Origin: Gnetum montanum
Taxonomy: Eukaryota; Streptophyta; Gnetopsida; Gnetales; Gnetaceae
Length of the DNA stretch: 64,000 bases
Reading direction: 5' to 3'
Assembly (NCBI GenBank): GCA_015680685.1
Contig: MNCI01025099.1
Location: 207,373-271,372 of the forward strand
Shown here: positions 25,865-36,847 of the stretch, in pieces
How positions within the stretch are numbered: position 1 is the first letter of the stretch
Layout of the letters: every line of letters begins with the position of its first letter
Made by a program: the position numbers and the translations under genes
The notes under the pieces: generated by a model
Told to the model about the DNA's origin: nothing
Database searches by the model: none
The model's input: the letters and a program-made list of their open reading frames with translations, nothing else

Positions 25865-26040
25865 AATTTTTCAAGGAGATGGCCATCTATGCTAAATCAT
25901 CCATATGGCTCCTCAATTTTTCTATTTTTTATTTTCGACATTTTTGATTTTGTAAGTTATTTATTTTATAACTTTTTGATTTTCAAAATTTTTCATATTT
26001 TTACACCATTTTTTGTTTTACACCATCATTGGTATGTTTG
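25865..26040 (+). repeat. Conserved post-pol motif and T-rich minisatellite
   Basis: It opens with GGAGATGGCCATCTATGCTA, also found at 40163 and, inverted, at about 60690. It then has short units of the type TTTTTATTTTACACC. The same layout follows protease directly in the two non-autonomous elements, which helps locate their deletion junction. Confidence 0.65.
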
Positions 26041-27939
26041 AATCTTCATTAGATATTTTATACTTTCTTATATATTTTGTTTTATTTGAGTGTGATTTTC
26101 AAATTTTTGCTAATAAAAGTGCTTTATTGCCAGAAAGATACAATGGTGCTATGGTTGTTACTAATGGTGGTTTGTGCTTTATGTTTTATTTGCTAATGTC
26201 TAGTTTCTATTTTTGAATTTTTGTACTGAGGACTTAGTTATGGTTTCTTTTTCATGGAATAGGTAGTGATTCCACATCATCCACCCATCCATAAACTCTA
26301 AATAGTTTTCCTTGTTCTATAAGTTTGAGGTCCCTTTTATTAAAGAAAATTTTAATAAATTTGTGACCTTATTAGTTTCTAGGATTGGGAAGGATTCAAA
26401 GGTTTGTACAGGGTGCGACTTCAAGGGGACTCAATACTTTTAGTACTCCTCTACTTACTTGAGTCCTCAAGTGTTTTCATGAGCTATTTACCATTCCATG
26501 TCATCAACTACAAGAAGTAAAATAAAGTCTTTACATGGTGTGCTTTCCATCCAAAAAGGAAAAAAACAAAGAAAAAAAACATGATGGGTATTCAAAGCAC
26601 ATCATTTAGACAAATAAATGGGCTACATGCACTAGTTATGGGACTAGAAAGACATGTTACCCATGCTTGAAGGTCCCCTCTAATGAAGGTCCTCTCCCAC
26701 TTCCTACTTCTCTTTTCTCCTCTTTATGGAATGGTAGTTGTTTTGTGGGTGTAGTCTTGTGTCTTGATTGGGTGGATTGGTCTTGGAGTGGTGATGCAAC
26801 GTCATTACATGAGGTTGGTTTTGGTCTAGAATAAGGATGAATCTTTTTTAATCATTTTAAACATGAACTCCACAAGGGATTTCTTATGACCATTAGTTGG
26901 AATTCCATTCCAATTTCTCCATCATCCATCTATGCTGACCGTAATTCACCTCACTACTGATGTCCATGTTCTTGATTCCATGTTTTGGTCTAACATATTT
27001 GAATTCTTAGGTAGAATCTTCTGAGTTTTGATCTTTAACTTTCATTGACCATTATTCATCTTTGAGGCCCATGGACTCCTTAGGTTGAGGTTATGCAAGG
27101 GAAAAAAGGACATGTGCCCTTTGGTTGGATTTGTTAAGTAACTTATCCTTAAGCATTCGTGTAAATAGAATCTTTTGTACATCCATCTTCTACATCAACC
27201 TATGTATTCCTTTACATATTTTGTTCATTAAATACATTCTCCATTAAATTTCTTACTTTCTGAGCTTTCAAGGATTCTCTTCAATGATTTTATCACATTC
27301 TTGGCCTTTTTGGAATTCCATAGACCCCAAATTCATTAAAAATTTCCTTATATTTCTTAGGATATTCAAATTTCAAAATTTTTGCCAATGGGCCCTATAT
27401 ATAAGGCCCCATTGATAGATCATACCCATATGTGAGGCCCCATGTATAGGGCCCTATTGATGTAAGGAAAAAAAATACTATAAATAGGTGCAACCCCACT
27501 TAGAAAATTTTACATTTTCTCATAAATGTCAAAGGAGTTTTTGAATTTTTCAGAGCCCAGAACCTTCTAGAGCCCATAACTCACAAATTGTTTATTCAAA
27601 TCACTCTGTTCTTTAACCCTATAGCTACTATAGGTAAGCTATTCATCATGGAGGCCATAGATATGCCATTTTTAATAGAAAATTTTTCATGATTTTTCTA
27701 ACTCCCACATAGGTTTAACTAAAAATTCAACTATTAAATACTAAATTACAAGAGTTAAACCTTTTCAACAAGCTTTGAAGACAATTAAAATAAGTAATTA
27801 ATATAATAATAATAAAATAATCAATCTACTATGGTCCAACCTTAGCCAAAGTGCAAATAACTAACTAACAAGAAAAGGTATTCAAAACTTTTAAGTTACA
27901 TGTTACATCTACTAATTCATGGATGTGTTATGACCACAA
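26041..27939 (+). other. 3' noncoding region of the truncated gypsy element
   Basis: There is no supported coding frame. Stretches at about 26385-26700 (GTGCGACTTCAAGG, AAGTCTTTACATGGTGTG, TATTCAAAGCACA) match 41650-42000 of the 36-44 kb element and, inverted, 60140-60460. A local direct repeat of GGCCC/TATAGGGCCC words lies at 27390-27465. Confidence 0.6.
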
Positions 27940-30720
27940 ATGGCACCAAACTAAAAGAACACGTAGGAAGCAGGATCATCCCAACCAAGGGAGAAATGGC
28001 CTAGAATAGGAAGGGGCCAAGAAGATCCCCAAGAAGAACCATTAACAACCCATGCCATAGGTCCTCTCAGGGAAGAGGTAGAAGTGGAATTTGTCAAATA
28101 GATTCCAAAAGTAGCAATAGTAGCAATAGAACACTCCTAATAGGATGATGTATTAGCACAACTAGCAAACCTCAAGGTGACCTTAATAGAAGCCTACTTG
28201 AATTAAATCAAATCAAGGAAGGTCCAAAAATTGATGCTCTAGGAATTAAACTTTGGCCTTTTCCTAGAGCATGCACCAAGAGAAGTGTAGGACCAATTGA
28301 AGGCCTTTCCCATGTGGCCAATCATCACTTCCACTGGGAAGTGATACATGGGGAGAAATTTTTATTCTAGAATAACAAGTAGCTTAGATCAACAATGAAA
28401 ATCAAGGACATATCACTATCCTATTTGGCACAGGCCATTACTGCAGTGCTTGGGTTGCTTGAAACAAGGACGAACCTTATTGAGATCCCAATGTAGGTAG
28501 ATCCTAGTATCAAAAAAGAATGGATGCAATAGTACTATGGTGTCAACCACAAGGATTTTGGTGTGCTCAAACCAATAGAGAGGATTTACTATAAGATTGT
28601 GGCCTTTCACCTCAATCCCATAGTGAGGCCAAGCAAAATCATTGCCTTCTCTGCCTAAGAATTCATCTCTCTAAGTGGGAGATTCCTAGTCAACCTTTTG
28701 TAGCTAATCTATTTAGAGATGGAGAAGTGATTTAAAGAAAATGAATGTGGAAGGAAAGCACTCCCCTTTCCATGTCTCATCAAGAAACTCTATAGAAAGG
28801 GAGGGATAGTTTGTTAGACCAATAATACTATCAATATTGTTCCAGCTACCGATTAGGTGGAAATTATGAAGGAAAAGACATCCACAACCACAATTCAAGA
28901 AGAGGAGTAGTGAGCACCACCTCCACCTACCACTTAAACAATGATGCTAGACATGACTGTAACCAGCCAATGGTTACACAAATATAGAGAATGACTCTTA
29001 AGTGAATAAGAGCAACAAGTAGGAATGAGTGGCAAAGAGCCATCAATCTACACACCAACAATGAGTTACCTTAATGAGGTGGCCCAAACAATAACCTGAT
29101 GGATGAGGGTGGGATCCATTTTCTTAGCCCAAAGAACACAATTACCCACAAGGTTGAATCTGAGCACCAGAGAGGTCATAGTATCTCTTGCAAAACAATA
29201 GTCAGTCCTAGAAATCTTTGGGAATGTTGCAACCTTCTTGGTGTGTTTGGAGGAGGATGAAGTGGCAACTATATTGGTGATGTAGTACCAAGTGTAGGAG
29301 ACTACAACAAAAGTGATCGTTGATTGTATTACCAAGATTCTCAATGCACCTATGGCATTTGCACTAGACATCACTACACTCAAGGATATGCAAATTTCCA
29401 CAAGAACCACAAGTGATCAAATAAATGCAACACAACATGAAGAATTGGTAGATTGACTAGTGGGAATCGGGCAACTGCTTTTGGATGTCTTTGACCTTAT
29501 GGACAACATCACTATAATCTAGTCAAAGTTGCTAGAGGCAAGAGGTAAAAACATCATATTGAAGGGGAAAATTAAAATATCCAAGGATCAAAATGAACGC
29601 TTGGCTATGAAAGTTGCTGAACTAAGAGCCTATATTTTTGATCCCACATTCCTCAACCTAGCACTGACAAGAGATGAAGCTATGCAACAACTTCACACCA
29701 AACTGAAAGGGGTTGAGGGTGCAATGGAGATGGTGGTGTTTTATCATTCCTTGATAGAGGGCACACAGCATAAGATTCAAAAGGAATTGGATCAAACCCA
29801 TTAGGAGAATGTCCAATTGGCCATAGAAAATCATCATCTAGAGAATGTTGATGCACACAAGAAATAGTTAATAGATTTCATCCATCAATAGTAGGAGTAA
29901 CTAGCCAGAGAAAAAATAGAATTGAGGAAACTGGAAGTAGAAAATAGGAATTTGTCCATGGAGAAGGTTTGCACCCTTCATTGAAAAGCTACAATTGAGG
30001 TAGCCATCTAGAAATTAGAGGCTCTCAAATTTGAGAGTGTCACGGATCATTACAGAGAGTAAGTCAGTCTATAGAAAGAAGTAAATGAAAAACAAATTCA
30101 GTTGGTGAAGGTGAAAGCAAATGAAGCCCTTCAATAGCTCCAACAAGGTAGAGAAGTTTGGCAACCCATCGTAGATGTGATAGATGCCTACAACAAAGTA
30201 GAAATCTACATGAAGGAGTTGTAGATCGAGGAGATGATGGAGTACATGGAGCTTACCAACCTCTATTATGAAAATATATCCATGTTCACTATTGAACAAC
30301 CATGATATAAATTAGAGAAGCAAGTGGATAGCTCATTCTTACTGTACGAGGCCAAGTTCAAGCACCACAAGGACACCAAAGACAAGCTTGCAATGGCCAA
30401 CGCTGAACTTAAGGTTCTCAAGGTAAGATTCACAAATCAATGATCAATTACTGAGAACTTGGCCAAGAGGATGAATGACTACTAGGAGTTGTAAAGTGTA
30501 GTCAAGGTGTTCAACATTAAACATAAATAGTTCGCTACCTGGTTTGTCAATATAAGGGAAATATTCTTGATAATGCCCTATCCATGGGATGTCCGCATTT
30601 CAGCTAACATTGATAATGTTGCATGGACCATGATTGATCCCTAGTGTAAGGAGGAGATGATGAAGGCATTACTTGATGCCTTTTGCCTTCCATCAAAGGT
30701 TGCAGTTGTAGAAAGATAGC
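27940..30720 (+). pseudogene. Extra 3' ORF: plant-transposon-protein-like domain plus coiled coil
   Basis: A reading frame of about 920 codons lies between integrase and the 3' LTR, the position of the env-like gene in Athila elements. It starts near an ATG at 27940, needs one frame change near 28390, then stays in one frame to TAG at 30718-30720. Most of the many internal stops fit CAA/CAG/CGA changes. The middle (about 28410-28820) ends with LNPIVRPSKIIAFSA, FLVNLL and ALPFPCLIKKLYRKGGIV. This resembles the C-terminal part of the 'putative plant transposon protein' domain (Pfam PF20167 as I recall it). From about 29430 to 30480 it is dominated by Glu/Lys/Leu heptad-like sequence (NERLAMKVAELRAYI, REKIELRKLEVENRNLSMEK), a predicted long coiled coil. 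I see no signal peptide or membrane helix, so it does not look like an envelope protein. It is absent from both non-autonomous relatives. Confidence 0.6.
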
Positions 30721-31045
30721 CATAGCTGCCTTAGCTACAGCATGTACCTGGAGCTATTGAAGGTTCTTCAAAGCCTCAGGAACCACCTCTTTCTAGAAGT
30801 ATTTGATCTTCTCCATTGTCTTCATGCAATCATAGGATGTGTTATCCAAATTTTTGTAGAGTCATGTCATGGTGTTCAATTTTATGTTATGAACAATACA
30901 ATTTTTATAATTTGTGTGATTTGCATAGTCAAGCACTTAGTTTTCTCAAATGAGTTTGTTTTGTTAAAGAGTCAATCAATAATCCCATACCTTACCAATT
31001 TTGTAATGGAACTCAAGGATGCATTTTCATTCAATTGTGAGGTTA
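30721..31045 (+). other. 3' untranslated segment before the LTR
   Basis: Its last part, GGAACTCAAGGATGCATTTT and onward, matches the sequence just before the LTR at 42867-42900 and, inverted, at 58956-58990. It has no gene. Confidence 0.6.
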
Positions 31046-31974
31046 TGATGAGTATTAATGTGTCATGTTGATGTGGCCTTTTCAATGGACCACCATCGAT
31101 GAGATCCCATTTATGTGGTGTTACCCCATCAACGGGTCCACATTGATGTAGTGTTTGCTACGTTGATGGCATCTTGTCAACATAGTACTATAGCAAAATC
31201 TATAAATATGAGCTCCCAACTGTTTATGGGCATACAAGTCATAGTAGTAGAAGAGATCTTATAGTGTCTATTTGAAAGTTAGAATATTTTCCCCAAGTGC
31301 CCACAGTTGAAGTCATTGAGTGTATGAATCTTTATTCAAGCATTGTTGTACTTGAACCACACTAGTGTGTATGGCAATAAAGACTTGCTTCTTGATAAAC
31401 CTTGCAGCATTTTGGATAGCTTAAATGTTTTATTAATGCATCTATTTTTTTATTAAATACTCAATCAATTAAACTAGATTAGACCTTAATTAATTAAGCT
31501 AAATAGAGTAAGTACATAAGTATGATCACTTCAAGCGTAAACATGTATTCGCTTGGTAATCCTAGTAGTGTTATTACTTGGTGTGCCCAGTAGCGTAGCG
31601 CTTGGTAACCCAACAGTGGATATGTGGGTTTAGGAAATGTACAGAAAGTGGGACCAGATGCTAATGTTAGGACTAGCTAGAGACTAGTTAGTTAGTTAAA
31701 TTAAATTAGTCATTAAATTACTTCATCTCTCTCTTTAAGCATCAAAACCATAAAACATAAAATGATAAAAGTCATATGCCTTGATTACACTTAACCATAT
31801 CATTATACTTCACAAGTGTAATTGGGAAGACAATGAATGACCTTTAGGACAAGATTTGCTTCCTAGAAGACTAGTGCACCAAAAACTAGAGATTCCATAG
31901 AATTTGACTAGATCACATGTGAATGCTTTATGATTCATATGGTTGGGAATATGGGTATCCTTCAGTGCTCATCA
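31046..31974 (+). repeat. 3' LTR of the truncated gypsy element
   Basis: It starts TGATGAGT and ends CTCATCA, the same ends as the LTRs at 42901-43769 and 57978-58955, and shares internal landmarks: TATAAATA at 31201, CCAAGTGCCC, CTTTATTCAAGCA, GGCAATAAAGA at 31374, and GGGAAGACAATGAATGA near the end. It is diverged from the other two, consistent with greater age. The five bases after it are AACAA. The matching left target copy is lost with the 5' end. Confidence 0.82.
31201..31208 (+). promoter_or_regulatory. Probable LTR TATA box
   Basis: TATAAATA lies at the same place in all members of this LTR family, 50-60 bases upstream of a conserved GAATATTTTCC stretch. Confidence 0.5.
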
Positions 31975-32699
31975 AACAAGAATGTAGATATTAAAGTGGT
32001 AATTTCTCTTTTTCTAGATGGCAATGTACCAATGGTGGCTTCAGATATAGTGTTAGAGGAGGTTTTCATGTACCTTAACATTTCTCTCATAGACCATTAG
32101 GCTCATGATAGATTCTCATCTTCTCCATGCAATCTTTGAAAGAAGGTAGAGTTTCATAGCTAGGTAAATCTCCAACATATATTCTAGCATTTTTTCTAGT
32201 CTTTTTATTTTTTATTTATGACTATTTTTAGCTTATTGTCATAGATTTGAACTAGAGAATCTCTCAAATCATAGAATTAATGAAGAATTTGAAAAATTGG
32301 CCACTTAGATTAGTAATGAAGGGTTGAATCCTAGAGAAACTTTCTCATTACATCCATTTTCTTTCTTTACTCTTTTTCTAATGTCCTCTCTTTTTGTCTC
32401 TCTTTTCTTACTAGCATATTAGGAATGAGTTGCCAATGATGGGCTACCATTTTTGCTTCCACTTTTCCAAACATCTTCAACTAACTTTAGCAAATCATTT
32501 GGCATGCCAAGGTAAAAATTTGATTAAGTTCAATAAGATTGAGGATATGATTCAAGCTATAGATAGACTCCATAGTGAACTAAGCCAATTTTTCTATGGC
32601 TTTCAATTTATAGAGTCATGAAAGAAAGAAGTATGCATCCAACTTACATTGATTGAGGAGGGATTCTATGTCTTATTATAGAATTTTCTCATTTAGGTT
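31975..32699. other. Unassigned AT-rich sequence
   Basis: A + strand stretch near 31985-32095 (VVISLFLDGNVPMV, DIVLEEVFMYLNISL) reads as possible old coding sequence but is short and unrecognised. Another 63-codon frame at 32430-32621 is also unrecognised. Confidence 0.3.
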
Positions 32700-33012
32700 A
32701 TTTTAATATAGTGAAACCATTAAAATATTAGAATATAGTTAATGTACAATCATAAGTTCACCATCCTAATAGAACAAAAAGATCCGTCCATCATTAACAA
32801 TGAAAAAAAGAAGAGGAGAGAAAAAATTCTTATTCAACAACTACATTAATGAGAAGGGCTAGTTACTTCTAAAAACTAGAGATAGCTATGGCTATCTCAC
32901 TTATGGTATATTTGACATCGTTCAATTCATGCATAGCCTTAACCCCAATTAGTAAACCATTTAGTATGGTCCCTATTAAATTCTAATATTTTAATGATTT
33001 CACTATTTCTAA
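32700..33012. mobile_element. MITE-like hairpin with about 37-bp inverted ends
   Basis: The left end (ATAGTGAAACCATTAAAATA with TTAGAATATAG following) is repeated in inverted orientation at about 32969-33012 (TTCTAATATTTTAATGATTT then CACTAT). The roughly 310-bp unit has no coding frame. Size, AT content and inverted ends fit a miniature inverted-repeat element. Target duplications are not clear. Confidence 0.45.
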
Positions 33013-34400
33013 ATAGTAATTGACAAAAGGAAACATCATCATATCTTGTCTTTTGAATATTTCTTCCTATTTTGTTTCCCTATCAATGTGCTTCATAGGC
33101 CATTTTTCATTGTGATGTATATTTGTTGTTTCTAAAACTGAAGTTATAATGAATGGTTATATTTCCAATTTCAAGTCTATTCTTTTCTTAATGACGATGC
33201 ATTCTCTATCTAGATGATCTTCACTTTGTTCTAATTCAACAACTTAACTTGTTGATGTGATATAGAGATAATTGCTTTTGCCTAAAGTTGGCAAGGGTTT
33301 CATAATAGTACATTAAATGTCTTAGGAGCAAAGATTACTTGAAACTTATAACTTGTTGTATCAATCCCATCTTTTCTCTTTAAAAACAATAAAAAAACAT
33401 GTGTAAAAGAAACTAGAAAAAGACTTTTCGATACCTTCTCTTCAAAACTATGTGGCCTCCCTCATTCTTATATTTTTCATTAAACATATGCTTAATAAGA
33501 GTTTTAAAATCCAAGATACATTATGATTCAATATAAAACTTAGTTAACATTCCACTTTCATGTAAAAATAGAATTCAAATCAACATTTCATTTTTTGGAG
33601 CAGAAATTAAATTCCATTTTAACATAAAAACCAAATCCCATTAAATTCCATTTTAGATTAGAAATCAAATTTCATACAAGTTAGAACCACATTTCATTTT
33701 TGGATCAAAATCAAATCTCAGTTTCTGTAAAAACGGATCCCCTTTTTGAGAGAAAACAAAATACTAGTTTTGGGTTAAAGTAAAATTTTGTTTTTGGACA
33801 AAAACAAAGTTCATTTTTTCTTAATCAAAATAAAATATAATTTTATTTTTAAAATCAAATTCTATTTCTAGTCTGAAACTAATTTTTTTGTCAAAATTAA
33901 ATTTTATTTTTGGGTGAAAATCAAATCATGATTGTAAGTTAAAATCAAATGGAAGGATATACATTCTAATTTGAAACCTTACAAATATTCTACATTATAT
34001 TCATATTTAAAAAACTATTAGGGACCACACATAAAAATACATGTAGCATTCAAACAAAAACATTGTTAAAACTCATAATGAGAAGAATTTAAATTAAGAG
34101 TTGCTTCTTCACCTTGAAGATTCTAACTATGAGTTAATTGTGGGTTCACTACAAGCTGTAAAAGGAAGTTCAACTAGATCATGAGTTAGTACAAAATGTG
34201 TAAAAAAACATAGGATTCAAGTAGCACTAAAGTTGTGCTAAGGTCATGATAATAAATATGTGTGGATTTTAAGAAGGACACATTTGCTAATAGTCATAAT
34301 AAGTAGTTTTTATGAAGTTGAGAGTGGTACAAAATTGAAAAAAGTTATGTTAAAGTTGTGTTGAAGAAAGAAAGATGGAAGTATGATATGAGCTAGGTGT
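33013..34400. other. AT-rich sequence with degenerate ATTCCATTTT repeats
   Basis: Between about 33540 and 33960 many imperfect units of the type AAATCAAATTCCATTTTTGG follow each other at roughly 35-45 bp. No gene or RNA is seen in the rest. Confidence 0.5.
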
Positions 34401-34689
34401 GAGTACTGTGATACTCACATTGAGGGTTATGTAAGTAAGAAAAAAATCCAAAATTTTGATTTCTAACCTATAAAAGAGAATCCAATTTTATGCCCTTATC
34501 CTAAATTTTCAAATAGAAGTATTAGCATGATTTTTAAGGTTAGATCTCTTCTACAATAACTAATTTAGAGAAAATTTCAATGGTTAAACCCTTAGAACAT
34601 TGGAAATTAAGAATGAGAATTGAGGAATGTGGCAATTGTGTGAATAAATATGTAAGAATACTATAAGAATGTTGGGTTGAACATGAGAA

Positions 34690-35303
34690 TGTGATCGAGC
34701 TTGAGAGAATGAGAATCTACTTGTGAAATATGAGTTTGGTGTGTGAGAATGAGGATCTTCATGTGAAATAAGAGAAAACTATGAAATCATATGTAAGAAC
34801 TTGCCATTGGGAGAATGAAACAAGATGTCTATGAGAACTTAAGCATAGGATGAAGAATGCACATAAAAAATTGCAACAAAAAAATGCTGCTCTCTTAAAA
34901 TTTAGTAGCACATGAAGCACAAATTTATACAATATTAAGGGAGTGGGAAATGAATAGTTCATTACTCAACTCACAATAAGGCTCATGAATAAGCACTCCA
35001 TCTCTCACTAATTAAGGCTCACAAATACCACTAAAGCCACTAGACCATACTTAATGCCACTAGGTTGCCAACATATCAAAGACATTAAAGACAAAAACTA
35101 ATGACTATGTTCTTCTACCTATGTGCACATTATTTTTCTAATGTTTTATGCATACACACATACAACTATTAACCAATATAAACTATAACAATAACATGAA
35201 ACACCAAGGTATAAAACATGGATGTGATAACTTCTAATTGGATGTGATAACTTCTAACTAAGGATAACACATGAGACACTTGCAAACTAAAAAAATTCCA
35301 ACA
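34690..35303 (-). repeat. Copia 3' LTR (left edge uncertain)
   Basis: On the - strand this LTR begins at 35303 with TGTTGGAAT, a classic copia LTR start. Its far end is uncertain because GAGAATGAG(A/G)ATCT-type units repeat near 34690-34770. It is matched by 55225-55690. Confidence 0.65.
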
Positions 35304-35312
35304 ACCCATTTC
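35304..35312 (-). promoter_or_regulatory. Possible copia polypurine tract
   Basis: On the - strand GAAATGGGT immediately precedes the TGTTGGAAT LTR start. Confidence 0.45.
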
Positions 35313-35399
35313 ATAGGATGTAATGGGTATAATGTTTGGAATCTTCTTCTTCAGGTTCTTCCATGTTAATGATCTTTAAAAAATAATCCACTTTAAATG

Positions 35400-36196
35400 A
35401 TTAAAGATACTTCATGAAGAATCTATTAATTGATCATTTGTTGAGATGTATTTGGGTAAGATGTTGCCATCCTTTACTTTTGACTTAATGATGTAGTACT
35501 TGATATCCACATGATTGGATCTTTTATGTATCATTTTCTTCTTAGATAATTTGATTACTACTATATTATCAATAAAAATCCTAATGGACAATGTAACATG
35601 AAAGCCCAATTAAGTCATGAGCTTCTTCAATCAAAGGATGTGTTTAACACAATCTACCATAGTCATAAACTCAACTTCACAAGATGCTAATGTCATCAAT
35701 GTTTGTTTCTTTCTCTTATAATATATGGGATTAGTCCCATGAAAGATGATACTCATTTTTAGACTTTCTTTCTTCAACATTTTCTTCCAAGTTAACATCA
35801 CTAAAGGTAAAAATTCTTCCATTACCCTTAATAGATTTGATTGAGAAGTTTATGGTGACCTTTACATATCTCATCACATGTTTTAAGGTGTTCATGTCCA
35901 TTTACCTTACTCCTACATAAGCCATGATAAGTAAGATATGATAAATTCAAGATCAAAACATAAGTGACACATGGAGCTTAAGAACCCAATCATGCCTTTA
36001 TAAAGAAAGGTCTTAATACAAGCACTATCCTCTTCTTTATAATGTTTACAATGGAGGAAGAGAAATGGATGCTATCCTTGAATTCTTCAAATCATATTTT
36101 TTCAACCACTACTTCAACATATTTTCTTGAAGAAATTTTGATGCATCCTTCTCCTTGTTCTAAGTAAATCCATAGAAAATATTTGAGGATACTAAG
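35400..36196 (-). pseudogene. Copia RT C-terminus and RNase H
   Basis: Read on the - strand from 36196: ILKYFLWIYLEQGEGCIKIS and SRKYVEVVVEKYDLKNSR are the copia RT end region. MDMNTLKHVMRYVKVTIN and FTFSDVNLEENVEERKS follow, the latter with the first RNase H Asp. SCEVEFMTMVDCVKHIL, IDNIVVIKLSKK and HKRSNHVDIKYY then match the copia RNase H tail. Stops and small indels break the frame. It is truncated at 36196 by the gypsy insertion and resumes at 43770. Confidence 0.85.
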
Positions 36197-36251
36197 TGAT
36201 GGGACACGATATCACATCCTCCCCCGCAATATCGCGATGCGCCGTCATATC

Positions 36252-36259
36252 TATAAATA
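36252..36259 (+). promoter_or_regulatory. Probable LTR TATA box
   Basis: TATAAATA followed by AGAGGTGGCTC is conserved in the partner LTR at 42970. Confidence 0.6.
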
Positions 36260-36425
36260 AGAGGTGGCTCTCCCTTGTTTCCTCATCCTAGGCTAGAAGT
36301 AGGGAAACTTTGGTAGATTGATCACTCCAGAGATAGAATATTTTCCATGTGCCTATAGTAGGAGTCCTAAAGTGAATGGATCTTTATTCGAGAAACATTG
36401 TACTTGAACACAAGTTGTGTACAGC

Positions 36426-36431
36426 AATAAA
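36426..36431 (+). terminator. Possible LTR polyadenylation signal
   Basis: AATAAA lies in the conserved GCAATAAAGATGAAC context, about 175 bases downstream of the TATA box. The order suits a U3-R-U5 layout. Confidence 0.45.
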
Positions 36432-36439
36432 GATGAACT

Positions 36440-36440
36440 N
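36440..36440. other. Single n hiding about 345 bases
   Basis: The two LTRs of the same element align on both sides of this n but the 3' LTR carries 345 additional bases between the flanks (43158-43502). The n therefore marks an unsized assembly gap or collapse, not one base. Confidence 0.85.
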
Positions 36441-36708
36441 CATTAGTTAGAGTTAGTAATTAGTTTCTCAACCCTTCACCTTGTTAGCATAGGAGACATA
36501 AAACATAAAAGACTATAAAAATCATATACCTCGGACTTACTTAACCATACATCGTGACAACTAAAAGTAAGTCTGGGAAGACAACGAATGATTAACCCTA
36601 AGTGTTCCATGGGGCGTGTAGGCACTTAGCCTATGGAGTTCAACTGGATCGCGCATGCTACGCTCGTATTCGTATGGTTGAGTGTAGGGGTATCTCGCCA
36701 CTCATCAT

Positions 36709-36726
36709 AGGCGTTGTTGCCAGGGA
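36709..36726 (+). promoter_or_regulatory. Primer-binding site, tRNA-Asp type
   Basis: AGGCGTTGTTGCCAGGGA starts two bases after the LTR. It matches the TGGCGCCGTTGCCGGGGA site used by Athila-type elements (complement of tRNA-Asp 3' end). The differences at the CpG-bearing positions are C-to-T or G-to-A changes, plus the first base. Confidence 0.8.
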
Positions 36727-36847
36727 TTAAGTGTTTATGCACTAAATAGAACATAGGATATCACTCACATCATTGGGAGCCTAAACGAACCTTTGGGTTA
36801 ATTAAAGAAAAAAATTATATAACGGTAAAATTAGCACACCGATAATA

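Larger units (their letters stand above)
21900..31974 (+). mobile_element. 5'-truncated Athila-like Ty3/gypsy element with extra 3' ORF
   Basis: The element begins abruptly inside what corresponds to 38870 of the 36.2-43.8 kb relative (the gag-protease linker), so its 5' LTR and most of gag are absent. In order it carries protease, RT, RNase H, integrase, a T-rich minisatellite, a long 3' region containing an extra reading frame (27940-30720), and a 3' LTR (31046-31974). LTR ends, protease sequence and 3' region match the two non-autonomous elements in this window, making it the autonomous-type member of that family. RT and integrase style (YMDDFS, VVTDHLS) and the absence of a chromodomain point to the Athila/Tat side of Ty3/gypsy. 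It is heavily decayed and not functional. Confidence 0.8.
36197..36707 (+). repeat. 5' LTR, shortened by an unresolved gap
   Basis: It matches 42901-43769 except that a single n at 36440 replaces about 345 bases present in the partner (43158-43502). Start TGATGGGACACG and end ACTCATCA are intact. GATATC/GCGATG-type CpG-rich words precede the TATA box. Confidence 0.9.

Noticed and set aside
27940-30720. Env-like gene of an Athila element
   Set aside because: The position fits, but I see no hydrophobic signal or membrane segment. Coiled coil and a plant-transposon-protein-like stretch dominate.
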